From AP-15 sp963698995 (GTDB lineage Bacteria; Pseudomonadota; Alphaproteobacteria; ATCC43930; CGMCC-115725), in assembly GCA_963698995.1 (NCBI GenBank), contig CAVOTD010000108.1:42808-106807 (forward strand): a stretch of DNA of 64,000 nt, given 5' to 3'. The translations under genes and the position numbers were made by a program. Positions within the stretch are counted from its first letter, which is position 1; each line of letters begins with the position of its first letter. Shown one piece after another: positions 26,577 through 35,666 of this stretch. Below the pieces are notes generated by a model. That model was not told the origin of the DNA and ran no database searches. It was given only the letters and a program-made list of their open reading frames with translations.

Positions 26577-28505
26577 TCATGCCGAGACCGCGAAATGCCG
26601 CGAGCGAGGATTGTCTGCGCCCAGTACGGGCGCCCGGATCGCTAAAACCTCGGTAATCCGACGCCGCAACTCGGCGACCTTAAACGGCTTTGCGAGCAGC
26701 GGGATGCCCGCGGCGCCGCCGGTGCGAAGGACATCCGCATGCCCAGACATCAGCAGCACCTTCAACCCCGCCTGGCAAGCCTGGGCGCGATCGATGACCG
26801 TCACCCCGCTCATTTCCGGCATGGCGTAATCGACGAGCAGCAGATCGAGGGGGTGCTCTGTTTCGATTATTTCCAAGGCCCGCACTGGAGTTGCCGCTTC
26901 CCACACGGTGTAGCCGTTGTCGCGCAGGATCGTCGCGACAAAGACCAGCACGTCCGAGTCATCATCGCACACCAATATTTTCGCCTGGTTCGGCTCGCAA
27001 TAAATTTGATCAGGTTCGCTCTCGATCTCGTTGGTTGCCTTGCCTTTGGCGACCGGCAGCCATAAGTCGACCTTCGTACCCTGGCCGAGACTGCTGGCGA
27101 TCTGCAGAAATCCCCCCGACTGTGCGGCAAAGCCGTGTACGATCGACAATCCCAAGCCAGACCCTCGACCAGCCTCCTTTGTGGTAAAGAAAGGCTCGAA
27201 CGCGCGCTCGAGAGTCTCCCGGTTCATCCCGGTGCCGGTATCGGATACCGACAGTACGACATAGTCGTCCGATGGGAGGTCGGCCGGCACGGCATCGATA
27301 TCGCCTCGCCGATTATCGGCATCGATCCGCAGTGTGCCGCCAGCAGGCATCGCGTCGCGTGCATTCAACACGAGGTTCAGAATCGCGAGTTCCAGCTGGT
27401 TGGGGTCCGCCCATGCGAGCCGAAGGTCGGGTGCCGACCGTATCACCATTTGGATTTCAGGACCGATCGTCTGTTTCAGGATCTTCTCGGCGCCGCCGAC
27501 CAAGGCAGGAATATCGACTGGTCTCGGGTCGAGGCGCTGTCGACGCGCAAACGCGAGCAGGTGCCGGGTCAGTGCGGCCCCGCGTTCTGCCGCGCGCAAA
27601 GCCACCTGCAACAGCGCGACGGCGCGGGGATCATCACTGACGCGATTATGCGCCATCTCCAAATGACCGACAACTACGGTGAGCAGGTTATTGAAATCGT
27701 GCGCAATCCCACCGGTCAACTGACCGACCGCCTCCATCTTATGCGCCTGGCGCAGTTGGTCTTCGGCGACTTTGCGCTGCTCGATTTCCGTTTGCAATCG
27801 TTGGTTGGCGGCGGTGAGTTCTTTGGTGCTCTCGACCAAATCGCAATTCAACCGCAATCCGTTGACAAAGCCGCGCGTCGAGTTGTAGGCCGCCAGCGTG
27901 ATCGCCGCGGCAAAGACCACCATCATGTCCCCATGGACGGTCCACCCATCGAGGAAGAAGCGGCCCGCCATTGGTAACGAAGCGGGAAAGACATAGGCTA
28001 TGAAGGCCGGGAGATAGTTCGAAAACGCGACAAGCGACGCAGCGCACATACCGCCGATAACAAATGCCACGAAAGTCTGTTCGACAAGGTTGTCGGGCAG
28101 CAAGAACGCGCTGCTCGCACCCCATAGCAACCCTGACAGCCCCGATCCGATGGTTGCGTATATTGCCCATCTGGCGGTGGAACAGACCGATGGCGCGCAA
28201 TGGCGATAACAGCCCCACCCGATGGCACAAGTCGCCGTCAAGACGACCGTCAAGGCGAGGAAAGCCAACCACCAAATCTGCCGCATGCAGGACGCCAGGA
28301 CGATCGCGACCAGGCCAGAATTCATCATATTGACTATCAAGACCATCGGAATGTGCTGATAGAGCGCCTGGATTTGCGCCGCGTAAATCCGATTTGCTAT
28401 GCCAATTCGCTTCACGTCGCCTCGCTTTGGCTCTGCAGTGGCGGTCGACTGCTTCGGACTGGCGCGGCAGGAATGCGCGCGCCTCTCCCGATCGGTGATC
28501 GGCAA
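26577..28505 (-). CDS. hybrid sensor histidine kinase with C-terminal receiver
   Basis: The 642-aa product has about six TM segments over residues 50-205 with very short loops, so sensing is probably in or near the membrane. A coiled linker (TAANQRLQTEIEQRKVAEDQ) leads to HisKA with GQLTGGIAHDFNNLLT (phospho-His at 269). HATPase_c follows (N box around 381, SDTGTGM, GRGSGLGLSIVHG), then a receiver domain with Asp559 in LLLVDYAMPEMSG and Lys in AKPFK. This matches the GIAHDFNN class of hybrid kinases. No cognate response regulator or phosphotransferase lies next to it. It converges on the methyltransferase gene with 19 bp between stops. Confidence 0.9.
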   Translation of the reverse strand: MPITDRERRAHSCRASPKQSTATAEPKRGDVKRIGIANRIYAAQIQALYQHIPMVLIVNMMNSGLVAIVLASCMRQIWWLAFLALTVVLTATCAIGWGCYRHCAPSVCSTARWAIYATIGSGLSGLLWGASSAFLLPDNLVEQTFVAFVIGGMCAASLVAFSNYLPAFIAYVFPASLPMAGRFFLDGWTVHGDMMVVFAAAITLAAYNSTRGFVNGLRLNCDLVESTKELTAANQRLQTEIEQRKVAEDQLRQAHKMEAVGQLTGGIAHDFNNLLTVVVGHLEMAHNRVSDDPRAVALLQVALRAAERGAALTRHLLAFARRQRLDPRPVDIPALVGGAEKILKQTIGPEIQMVIRSAPDLRLAWADPNQLELAILNLVLNARDAMPAGGTLRIDADNRRGDIDAVPADLPSDDYVVLSVSDTGTGMNRETLERAFEPFFTTKEAGRGSGLGLSIVHGFAAQSGGFLQIASSLGQGTKVDLWLPVAKGKATNEIESEPDQIYCEPNQAKILVCDDDSDVLVFVATILRDNGYTVWEAATPVRALEIIETEHPLDLLLVDYAMPEMSGVTVIDRAQACQAGLKVLLMSGHADVLRTGGAAGIPLLAKPFKVAELRRRITEVLAIRAPVLGADNPRSRHFAVSA

Positions 28506-28991
28506 GCCCGCTAATCGGCGGGCTATTGGGTTGCAGTGATGTTAACGCCACTGAAGTCAGCGGGGCGTCAATTTCTGGTCTGATACATGTCAAAAACCCC
28601 TTTTATTTTAAGCACTCGCGGCTTGTGCAGTGCCCGTCGCGGCACTCTGGCAACGGCGGCATCATCCGCCAAAAGAGGCGACAATCTGGCCGAGTTTCAT
28701 CGAGCTTGAAACAAACGGTCGCATAAGAACGTAATTTTGCCATAATGTATGCATTTAGTAACGCAGCTAAGGCGGCGGCCCCTGAACCTCCTGGCGAACA
28801 CTCCTGATGCCTATGGTGGCGCGTATCGAGCCCGGCGCTGCCATTCTCGATGGCGTAATCGATATTACACAGCAGCAAAGGTGCGGGTGCTGGTCTCTTG
28901 TTACCTTGAGGCATCAACAGCTGATGCTGTATCGATACTCCAGATCACGACAGATGAGACTGCTTGATCAGGCTTTATTGGGACAGTAAAG
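28506..28991. other. intergenic region between divergent regulators
   Basis: No convincing gene is seen in 486 bp. Two short frames near 28749 and 28807 lack family features and a Shine-Dalgarno. The TTGACGC repeats present upstream of 12060 are not present here. The promoters of the kinase (leftward) and the SARP gene (rightward) must lie in it. Confidence 0.5.
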
Positions 28992-29897
28992 ATGGCTTTG
29001 TCAATCGGCATTCTCGGATCTCTAGTCATCGAATGTGATGAGTGTCGGCTTGAGAGACTGCCTAAGAAGGCGCGCGCGATGCTTGCGTTTCTGGCCGCTC
29101 AAGGCGGCCAGCCGGTCAGTCGTGAGCGGCTCGCTGACCTTCTTTGGCCCTATCAAGGCTCAGAGCAAGCGCGTCACAGCTTGCGCAATTGCCTATTAGA
29201 GTTGCGCAAGACGTTGCGGCCGAACGCGGCCGCTCACTTGGTCGCCGATTTTGCCAATTGCCGAGTGCACGAAGTCGGCGTCGACATCGCCGATTTCGAG
29301 CGGCTGTCGCGGTCACAGAGCCGGACGGAGCTGCAAGCGGCTGCGGATCTGTACCGCGGTGAGCTTCTTGCCGATTTCTACATTGCTTCGGAACCGTTTC
29401 AAGAATGGCTGGCGGCGGAGCGCGACCGCACGCTAGGGATGGTCGGCGATGTCCTGCACCGATTGAATGTGCAGCAGATTGCGGCCGGCGACTACGACGC
29501 GGCAATTCGATCGGGGCGCCGTTTGGTGAGCCTCGATCCGCTCTCGGAGTTCGGGCAGCGCGCCTTGATGCGTGCCTACGCACTCGCTGGACGGCGCGGG
29601 GAAGCGCTTAGGCAATACAAGAATTGTGGCCAAGCTCTAAGACGGGAGCTCGCGGTCGCACCCGATGTCGAAACCGAAGCGCTGGCCAACGAGATCGCAC
29701 GTTCGGGCGGACTCTATGAAAACCTATGTGCCAGCGGTTATCGTTGCCGACCAGGGCTCTGCCGGGTTTCACGTGATACCGGACCGCTCGCCGGAAATCG
29801 GTGCCCAGCGGGTGGCGGCGCCGGTTTCGAGAACCGGACAGCCGCAATGGCCTTGCCTGTTGCCGAACAGCGCCGTCGCGGTTGCCCCAGTGCGTAA
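28992..29897 (+). CDS. SARP-family regulator (winged helix + BTAD)
   Basis: The 301-aa product begins ISIGILGSLVIECDE-type sequence and contains RERLADLLWPYQGSEQARHS (winged helix) and the BTAD (ADLYRGELLADFYIASEPFQ, EFGQRALMRAYALAGRRGEA). It is near-identical in arrangement to residues 1-240 of the 689-aa protein at 13339. After EIARSGG (~29710) the frame leaves the paralogue and ends at 29897 with unrelated sequence. The TolB/TPR half continues in the +1 frame from 29716. So this may be a free DNA-binding regulator of ~240 functional residues, or a frameshifted copy of the fusion. Confidence 0.75.
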   Translation: MALSIGILGSLVIECDECRLERLPKKARAMLAFLAAQGGQPVSRERLADLLWPYQGSEQARHSLRNCLLELRKTLRPNAAAHLVADFANCRVHEVGVDIADFERLSRSQSRTELQAAADLYRGELLADFYIASEPFQEWLAAERDRTLGMVGDVLHRLNVQQIAAGDYDAAIRSGRRLVSLDPLSEFGQRALMRAYALAGRRGEALRQYKNCGQALRRELAVAPDVETEALANEIARSGGLYENLCASGYRCRPGLCRVSRDTGPLAGNRCPAGGGAGFENRTAAMALPVAEQRRRGCPSA

Positions 29898-31062
29898 TTT
29901 GACCGGTGATCCCGACCGCCAGCAGCTTGTAGAAGCGTTTACCGAGGATCTCGTCACAGACCTCCTTCGCCACGGTCGTGGCCTGTCGCTCAAACCATTG
30001 GCGGGCAAGCATCCGCCGCACCCGGACCGCGAACCGGGATACGATTACCTCGTCACCGGCAGCGCCCAGCGCAGCGATCCGGGGACATTGCGGATCAACA
30101 TGCGGATCGTCAACGCGTCGACCTGTGAGTACCTGTGGGCGGGCCGGCATGAATTCCAGCCGGACGATCTCGCGCCGATCCAGACCCGGATCACCCGGCG
30201 GATTTCCCGAGAGCTGCACGTGCTGCTGCTGCAATCGGCCAGCCGCCGCGCGTTTTCCGAATGCGGCACGGACTACAGCGTAACCGAATGTCTGGCGCGG
30301 GCAGCGAGCGCGTTGCACAAAGGCATGCGAGCCGAGCTGTCGGCCGAGGCGCAGCGCTGGTACCTCATCGCGCTGGCGAACGAACCGCGCAATGTCAGGG
30401 CGCTGACCGGGCTGGCGGTGACGTGCCAGCACCTCGTCAGCAATCCTTGGTGGGGCGACCGGCGTGCCGTCGCGGCCGCCTTCGACCTCGGGCGCGAGGC
30501 GGTGGCGATCGCATTGTCAATCGCCCCAGCTGATGCCGCCGCGCATTGCGTGCAAGGCATGCTCTACTCTGCCGCGGGACAGCTGGACGAGGCCGCGCGC
30601 GCTTTCAAGCAAGCCCTGGCGGCGGATCAAGAGCTGGGGGTCGCCCATGGCTTTGCCGGGTACAACGCTGCCTTTCTCGGCCGCGCCGACGAGACGCTGC
30701 CGGCCATCGAGCGGGCCATGCGTCTCGATCAGGCGGAGCGGCGGCACAGCATTTGGTCGTTCTTCGGGGGCTTCGGCGAACTGCTGCTCGGCCGCACCGA
30801 AGCGTCGATCAGGCTCCTGCGCAAGTCCCTGGAACGCAATCCCAGTTATGGCAGCGCGCAGCTTTTCCTCACTGCGGCTTTGTCGTTGGCCGGGCGACTC
30901 GGCGAGGCGGCCGAGACGGCGGGCCAACTCCGCGCGCAATATCCGGAGTACCGCAGCAACGCGTTCGAGCAGCTCTGGCTATCGCGCTCGGGTTCCGCGA
31001 CGTATCGCGCGCAGATCCAGCCGCTGTTCGAGAGCATTCGCGCTTTCGGCCTGGCCCACTGA
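29716..31062 (+). CDS. TolB-like/TPR protein, partner half of the split SARP regulator
   Basis: The ATG at 29716 has GGGCGG five bases upstream and gives 448 aa. It holds the TolB-like segment (AVAVAPVRNLTGDPDRQQLV, TEDLVTDLLRHGRGLSLKPL) and the TPR half (LVSNPWWGDRRAVAAAFDLG, AERRHSIWSFFGGFGELLL). It aligns without gaps with the C-terminal halves of the proteins at 13339 and 15420. It overlaps the preceding SARP frame by 182 bp. Whether it is initiated independently or was once fused cannot be decided by eye. The same domain exists free at 15420, so independent translation is plausible. Confidence 0.75.
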   Translation: MKTYVPAVIVADQGSAGFHVIPDRSPEIGAQRVAAPVSRTGQPQWPCLLPNSAVAVAPVRNLTGDPDRQQLVEAFTEDLVTDLLRHGRGLSLKPLAGKHPPHPDREPGYDYLVTGSAQRSDPGTLRINMRIVNASTCEYLWAGRHEFQPDDLAPIQTRITRRISRELHVLLLQSASRRAFSECGTDYSVTECLARAASALHKGMRAELSAEAQRWYLIALANEPRNVRALTGLAVTCQHLVSNPWWGDRRAVAAAFDLGREAVAIALSIAPADAAAHCVQGMLYSAAGQLDEAARAFKQALAADQELGVAHGFAGYNAAFLGRADETLPAIERAMRLDQAERRHSIWSFFGGFGELLLGRTEASIRLLRKSLERNPSYGSAQLFLTAALSLAGRLGEAAETAGQLRAQYPEYRSNAFEQLWLSRSGSATYRAQIQPLFESIRAFGLAH

Positions 31063-31428
31063 TCCGGGCCGGGCGAGCTTGGCGCGCCAAGCGCAGTCGA
31101 TCCCTATCTCGAGCAAGTTCCCGGTTTTTCCCGTACAGCCGGGAATTTCGTCGATCTTACCCGTAAAATCGTGGTTGGCGGAGAAAACGTTAGGTAAACC
31201 AAGGCATTGCCGGGAAATTCCCGTCGCAGAGGAACCGGCAATTCGCGACCTCCTAATCGGGAATAAAAGTCACCCGATCGGGAATTATGTCGCCCGCCGA
31301 TAGCCGGGCAGCAAAAGAGTAAGAAAAGAAGAACCATAGATGAACTCCGCCGAACTCAAATGAGATCGCTCCAACCGGTGTACGAAATCCTAACGCAGAA
31401 ATTGGCTACTTGTGCGGCCGACAACGAT

Positions 31429-31519
31429 AAACTCGATCTTCGCCGTGAAAAGCCAAAGGAAATTGGCCGGAGCACCCGAAATCGGCCCGTTGATCGCAAA
31501 AAACCGCGGTATCGAATTT
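31429..31519 (-). repeat. truncated duplicate of the jelly-roll gene's 3' end (left copy of a ~90-bp direct repeat)
   Basis: This stretch is roughly 80% identical by eye to 32904-32992, in the same orientation. On the minus strand it encodes FFAINGPISGAPANFLW and AKIEF, matching the last ~30 residues of the protein at 32894-33541. It has no start of its own and is a gene fragment. The rest of 31063-31702 has no gene. Bases 31120-31290 contain several copies of CGGGAA/TTCCCG, including TAATCGGGAATAA (31254-31266), which recurs at 47857-47869. Confidence 0.8.
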
Positions 31520-31702
31520 ATCCCTGCCAGCGGACGGTCCGGTCCGGTTGAATTGAAAGGTTTAGCGGCAATTCGCCGCACTCTAAAGCAGCAAAAGTAG
31601 GTGTATGTTAACCAAATAAATCTAGCAAAATCTGGCACAAACAAACATTAACAGTCGAATTGAAGTCGCTGCTCCGGCGGCCACCAGGCAGGGAGGTAAA
31701 AC

Positions 31703-32782
31703 ATGAAAGCCACGCATTTCGCTGCGCTGTCCGCGACTGTCGGGCTGGTCGGCACGCTTGGGAGTAGCCCCGCTCTCGCCGCTTGCACGCAAACCGGCTT
31801 TTACCGCGATGGTATCAACATGACGGCGGCGGTGATCGCGACGGGCGATATCACAGATCAAACAATCAACGCGACGGGGTGCAACATCGGTATCTTCTAC
31901 GGGCCGGGAACCAGCGGAACCGTCGACAATGTTGACGTTCACGGCGCCAACTACTTCGGCATCCTCGTAGTCGGTAATCTCGTCGACAGCGGCGGCAACG
32001 AGACGAGCCCCGGCGCGACCTCGGTCGATATCACCAACAGCGCGGTTTACGACATTGGCGAAGACCCGTTCAACGGCACGCAACATGGTGTTGCGATCTA
32101 CTACCGGGCTTTCGCAGCGGGTTCCAGCGCGACCGGAACAATCTCAAACAACAGCATCTCGCTCTATCAAAAGGGCGGGATTACCGTGAACGGTCCGGGG
32201 TCGGCAGCAACGGTTAGCAGCAACACCGTCGTCGGGTCAGCGGACCGGTGCACTTTCATTGCGCAGAACGGCATCCAGATCGGCTTTGGCGCCAGCGGCC
32301 AAGTGATGCGCAACAAGGTGACAGGACATTCATACACCGGGACGAACAATGCCTCCTCCGCTGGCATTCTCGTGTACGGCGGCTGCGGCTCTGCCCTGAC
32401 GACCGGAGTACAGATCGTCAAGAATGTCGTTGGCGACGCCACCCCAGCCGACGGCAATGACGTCGGGGTGTGGCTCGCCAATTACGACCCGACCTGTTCT
32501 ATTGCGCCTAGCACGATGACCAACAACAAAGTCATCAACAACACCCTCACCAACACCGAAGTTACGAATGTCAGCGGCAATGGCTCTCCAATCGGCTACC
32601 AGGCCGGCATATCCGACAGCGGCGTCAACGATAAGTTGGTTAACAACGACATTTCAGGTTCAGGGTACGTGCCGGCATCGCATCCATGCACCATCCCGAC
32701 AAGCGCCGGAACGGAGATCTGCCCGATCGACACCGGTTTAGCTACAGCCGCCAAGGTACACGCCAACAGTTTCGGCCCCTGA
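31703..32782 (+). CDS. secreted right-handed beta-helix protein
   Basis: The 359-aa product has a Sec signal peptide (lysine near the start, hydrophobic stretch LSATVGLVGTLG, cleavage after SPALA). The mature part is built of ~20-25-residue repeats rich in Asn, Gly, Ser and Thr: GTISNNSISLYQKGG, ATVSSNTVVGSADR, GQVMRNKVTGHSYTG, TMTNNKVINNTLTN, DKLVNNDISGSGY. That is the pattern of a parallel beta-helix (NosD/pectate-lyase type). Six Cys are spread along it. No catalytic motif is visible, so an adhesive or polysaccharide-binding role is as likely as an enzymatic one. AGGGAGG lies ahead of the ATG. The gene is bracketed by the two direct repeats. Confidence 0.8.
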   Translation: MKATHFAALSATVGLVGTLGSSPALAACTQTGFYRDGINMTAAVIATGDITDQTINATGCNIGIFYGPGTSGTVDNVDVHGANYFGILVVGNLVDSGGNETSPGATSVDITNSAVYDIGEDPFNGTQHGVAIYYRAFAAGSSATGTISNNSISLYQKGGITVNGPGSAATVSSNTVVGSADRCTFIAQNGIQIGFGASGQVMRNKVTGHSYTGTNNASSAGILVYGGCGSALTTGVQIVKNVVGDATPADGNDVGVWLANYDPTCSIAPSTMTNNKVINNTLTNTEVTNVSGNGSPIGYQAGISDSGVNDKLVNNDISGSGYVPASHPCTIPTSAGTEICPIDTGLATAAKVHANSFGP

Positions 32783-32800
32783 AGCTCGGGGCGGGTTTTT
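32775..32800 (+). terminator. intrinsic terminator of the beta-helix gene
   Basis: GCCCC (32775-32779) and GGGGC (32788-32792) form a short GC stem with an 8-nt loop, followed by GGG and five T (32796-32800). It overlaps the stop codon of the beta-helix gene, so the mRNA would end almost directly after the ORF. Confidence 0.55.
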
Positions 32801-32893
32801 CCGAAAGCGCGTCCCTCCCGGGACGGCTGGCTGCTGTGCGTTTGCCTGTGGCTCCGGCTGCGCCGGGGCGACCGAGCCGCCGAGCACGCGCGA

Positions 32894-33541
32894 TCAGCGA
32901 AAGAACTCGATCTTCGCCTCGCGAAACCACAGGAAATTGGCCGGTGCGGCCGAAATCGGCCCATTGATGGCGAAAACCGCGATATCGAATTTGTCGCCCG
33001 GAATGACGGCAGCGCTGAGGACCAGGCGATGGGGCATATTAAAGCCTTGGATCGTGCCCGGGCTGGGCCGGCCGGCGGCGCGCGGCAAGTCCCCGTTGAT
33101 CCAGACTTCCGCATAGTCGTCGACGTTTATCTTTAGCACCGCCATCGCGCCGGCGGTGTCGAAACCCGCGGCACTCGCCGGGATCGCCAGCTTGCTGCGA
33201 AACCAGAAGAACGACACCATACCGCCACCCCGTTTCGCTCCCAGTTCGGTGGCGGCGATTACCGGCCAGGCCGAATCGTCAAATCCGCTCACGCCCGCAT
33301 AGGGCTCTATATCGTAGGTCGTCTTGAATTCGGGCATGGCATCCGTCAGCGCCGGGCATTCGACGATCTTCGCCTCCATCGCCCTCCACTGCGCGTCGAA
33401 AGTGGCCGATCCGGCGGCGGTCATAAGATCGACCACATGCGCCGGCGGCAGCGACGGAGCTGCCGGATGTGGAGGCATCAGCAAGGGCGGCATGGCCGGC
33501 GCGACAGAAGCTGTGGGCCTGGTGCGTTTGGTCTCGGGCAT
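32894..33541 (-). CDS. jelly-roll (galactose-binding-like) domain protein
   Basis: The 215-aa product starts at the ATG at 33541 with GGGAGACGG upstream. After a Pro-rich N-terminus (no clear signal peptide) it reads LKINVDDYAEVWINGDLPR, IQGFNMPHRLVLS, PGDKFDIAVFAINGPI and SAAPANFLWFREAKIEFF. These stretches resemble the N-terminal galactose-binding-like domain that precedes SMP-30/gluconolactonase domains in some proteins. Here the enzyme domain is absent, so a sugar-binding or structural role is inferred. Its 3' 89 bp are the right copy of the direct repeat whose left copy is at 31429. Confidence 0.65.
   Translation of the reverse strand: MPETKRTRPTASVAPAMPPLLMPPHPAAPSLPPAHVVDLMTAAGSATFDAQWRAMEAKIVECPALTDAMPEFKTTYDIEPYAGVSGFDDSAWPVIAATELGAKRGGGMVSFFWFRSKLAIPASAAGFDTAGAMAVLKINVDDYAEVWINGDLPRAAGRPSPGTIQGFNMPHRLVLSAAVIPGDKFDIAVFAINGPISAAPANFLWFREAKIEFFR
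32904..32992 (-). repeat. right copy of ~90-bp direct repeat flanking the beta-helix gene
   Basis: It shares long identical blocks with 31429-31519: AACTCGATCTTCGCC, AGGAAATTGGCCGG, CGAAATCGGCCC, TATCGAATTT. Because this copy is inside an intact gene it is the source, and the left copy is the duplicate. The two copies enclose ~1.4 kb containing the beta-helix gene. Confidence 0.8.
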
Positions 33542-33621
33542 TTCCGTCTCCCTTTCAGCGAATCGCCGAGTATAAGCAGTCGCATCCGAAGGACGCGAGG
33601 CCCGTTATAGGAGGCGGCCTG

Positions 33622-34170
33622 ATGCGGATTGTGGTGGTCGGTACATCTGGTTCCGGCAAGACCACATTGGCGCGCAAAATTGCGTCACTGTTGCAGCTGC
33701 CGCATATCGAACTCGATGAAATAAATTGGCAATCGGGATGGCGGGATCTGACCCGGCATGATCCGGAGGAATTCATCCGCCGCGTGGCCGAGGCGATCGA
33801 GGCGGGGGCTTGGGTCGTTGACGGCAATTACGGTCCGGTGCGGAATTTAGTTTGGCGGGCTGCGACCCACCTCGTGTGGCTCGATTATGAACGGCCGCTG
33901 ATCATGGCCCGAGTGATCTCACGTACATTTCTCCGCGCCGTGCTACGCACCGAACTGTGGGCCGGCAACCGCGAGCGGTGGCGTCATCTGCTGCGCCGCA
34001 GCCACCCGATCCGGTGGGCCTGGAGCACCTGGGACCGCCGCCGCCGCGAAACCGCGGAGCGATTGGCGCAGAGGGAATACGCACATCTCGTCGTGCTGCG
34101 GCTGCGTCGGCCAAGAGACGTATCGCGGGCACTCGATTTCCTGACGGCGCGGCGCCATCAGCTTGATTGA
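33622..34170 (+). CDS. P-loop nucleoside/shikimate-kinase-like protein
   Basis: The 182-aa product from the ATG at 33622 (GGAGG nine bases upstream) starts MRIVVVGTSGSGKTTLARK, a Walker A at residues 7-15. It continues with LPHIELDEINWQSGW, WVVDGNYGPVRN and VWLDYERPLIMARVISRT, the usual pattern of the adenylate-kinase-like proteins often named topology modulation (FlaR) proteins. The C-terminal part is Arg-rich (lid region). These are small cytoplasmic phosphotransferases whose substrate is mostly unknown. The sequence upstream to 33469 is open but overlaps the divergent gene and is not likely translated. Confidence 0.75.
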   Translation: MRIVVVGTSGSGKTTLARKIASLLQLPHIELDEINWQSGWRDLTRHDPEEFIRRVAEAIEAGAWVVDGNYGPVRNLVWRAATHLVWLDYERPLIMARVISRTFLRAVLRTELWAGNRERWRHLLRRSHPIRWAWSTWDRRRRETAERLAQREYAHLVVLRLRRPRDVSRALDFLTARRHQLD

Positions 34171-34224
34171 CGGGCTGCGACGCATCATTTTCGAAAACAT
34201 ACAGAAGCTTTGGGAGACAAAGAA

Positions 34225-34461
<237 letters not shown>

Positions 34462-34613
34462 GATCCTTCTAGAAGCGCGCGTATGCGCCGTGCGTCTACA
34501 GGCCGAGTTTCGAATGCCGGTAGCACAATGCCGCAGCTTACGCGGTTATGTGACAGAGCAAAAGCGCCACATCCGTCATCGGCTGATAGGCGGCGGAGGT
34601 TATCCTGCGGCGA

Positions 34614-34886
34614 TCACTTCTGCTGGCGAGCGACCCCAGCCAGATATCGCACGCCGTCAGCCTCCGTGTGCTCTTCGTGCATTGTTCCTGCCGGGACGCT
34701 GCACGAGTTGCCCGGACGGAAAATGCAGCGATCGGCTCCAAAGACAGCGTGAGAGATCCCTCCAGCACAAACATCCGCGTCAAACTCGTGCGCAAGAGAT
34801 CCACGATGGACGTTTGGTTTGATTTCACCCTCGCGAAGCTCATAGCCGTCGCGCCGAAGGTCGGCTTTCAGCGCGGCTCTATCCAT
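34614..34886 (-). CDS. small cupin-domain protein
   Basis: From the ATG at 34886 (AGGTGGTG just upstream) the product is 90 aa. It shows the two cupin half-motifs in reduced form: PNVHRGSLAHEFDADVCAGG and CIFRPGNSCSVPAGTMHEEH. The last motif has the usual PGxxxxVPAGxxH with metal-ligand His. It resembles short uncharacterised cupins starting M-[DN]-x(4)-L-K. The role is unknown; such proteins often bind a divalent metal. Confidence 0.65.
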   Translation of the reverse strand: MDRAALKADLRRDGYELREGEIKPNVHRGSLAHEFDADVCAGGISHAVFGADRCIFRPGNSCSVPAGTMHEEHTEADGVRYLAGVARQQK

Positions 34887-34970
34887 CACCACCACCTTTC
34901 TCGATGTGAGCGACAATCCTATTCCGCACTGCACAGTACGTTGTCTGCATAGGTATATTCCGACGCACAT

Positions 34971-35308
34971 CTAGACGTTATCCAACGACCGGCTGTCGAT
35001 CGCCGCCTGCGTGATTGCTCCTGAAGCGATGTTTATTCCGTCGATCACAGGGAACGAGCAATAGACCGACATGTTCCAGTCGCTGCCGTTCCAATAAACT
35101 CGGAGCTCGTTAAAAATCGGAACCACTCTCGGCGCATTTGAGGTGGTTGGATCAACTACAATAAACGGCACGCACTCGTGTCGTTGATGATTGTACCTCC
35201 GGCTTGAGCGTTTTGGCCGACCGACGGTAAGGCAAATGCGGCGATTACCGCAAACAAGAACCGAAGAGTCTTTGTCGAATTCGGCAAGAAGAGGTGATTA
35301 GCCGACAT
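34971..35308 (-). pseudogene. small secreted protein gene with frameshift
   Basis: The ATG at 35308 begins a typical signal peptide (LRFLFAVIAAFALPSVGQNAQ, cleavage near QA-GG) and then NDTSA before running into a stop. The continuation PFIVVDPTTSNAPRVVPIF, ELRVYWNGSDWNMSVYCSF is in another frame to 34971. With one base corrected (near 35165-35180) a ~112-aa exported protein results. I do not recognise a family. Confidence 0.5.
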
Positions 35309-35666
35309 AACGCCGCCTCCGCGACGCCGCAGGGAGCCACCCGCTCGGCAATCTCACTACCGCGTCGGGCCGACCGTCGGCCCCGAACGATCACCGGCGC
35401 CGGTCGGCCAGGCGGCGCAGAGTCAAGAGGCGGTCGGCTGAGATCGAACCACGTCGTCATCTTTGCACGCCGGCCGGACGGCATTGTCTCTCGGCTCCGA
35501 TCCTCCGCGGCGGACGAGACGCCGTAAAGCCGGGCCCTGCAGGCCCCCGCCTCCGGCGGGTGCGGCCTCGGCGGCGCCTCGCCCGCCACGGCCCGTTCCA
35601 CCAAGAGATCAATGAATTGTGGTCGTCCAGCTCCCTTCTTTGCGACATTGCTATCGGTGAGAAATT
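35309..35666. other. intergenic, no gene recognised
   Basis: The 358 bp are GC-rich with Arg/Pro-rich open frames on both strands (e.g. 35245-35604 minus), which are the kind produced by base composition alone. No RNA structure or promoter pattern was recognised. Confidence 0.4.

Noticed and set aside
35245..35604. 119-codon minus-strand frame after the small secreted pseudogene
   Set aside because: Pro/Arg/Ser-rich, no start signal, no similarity.
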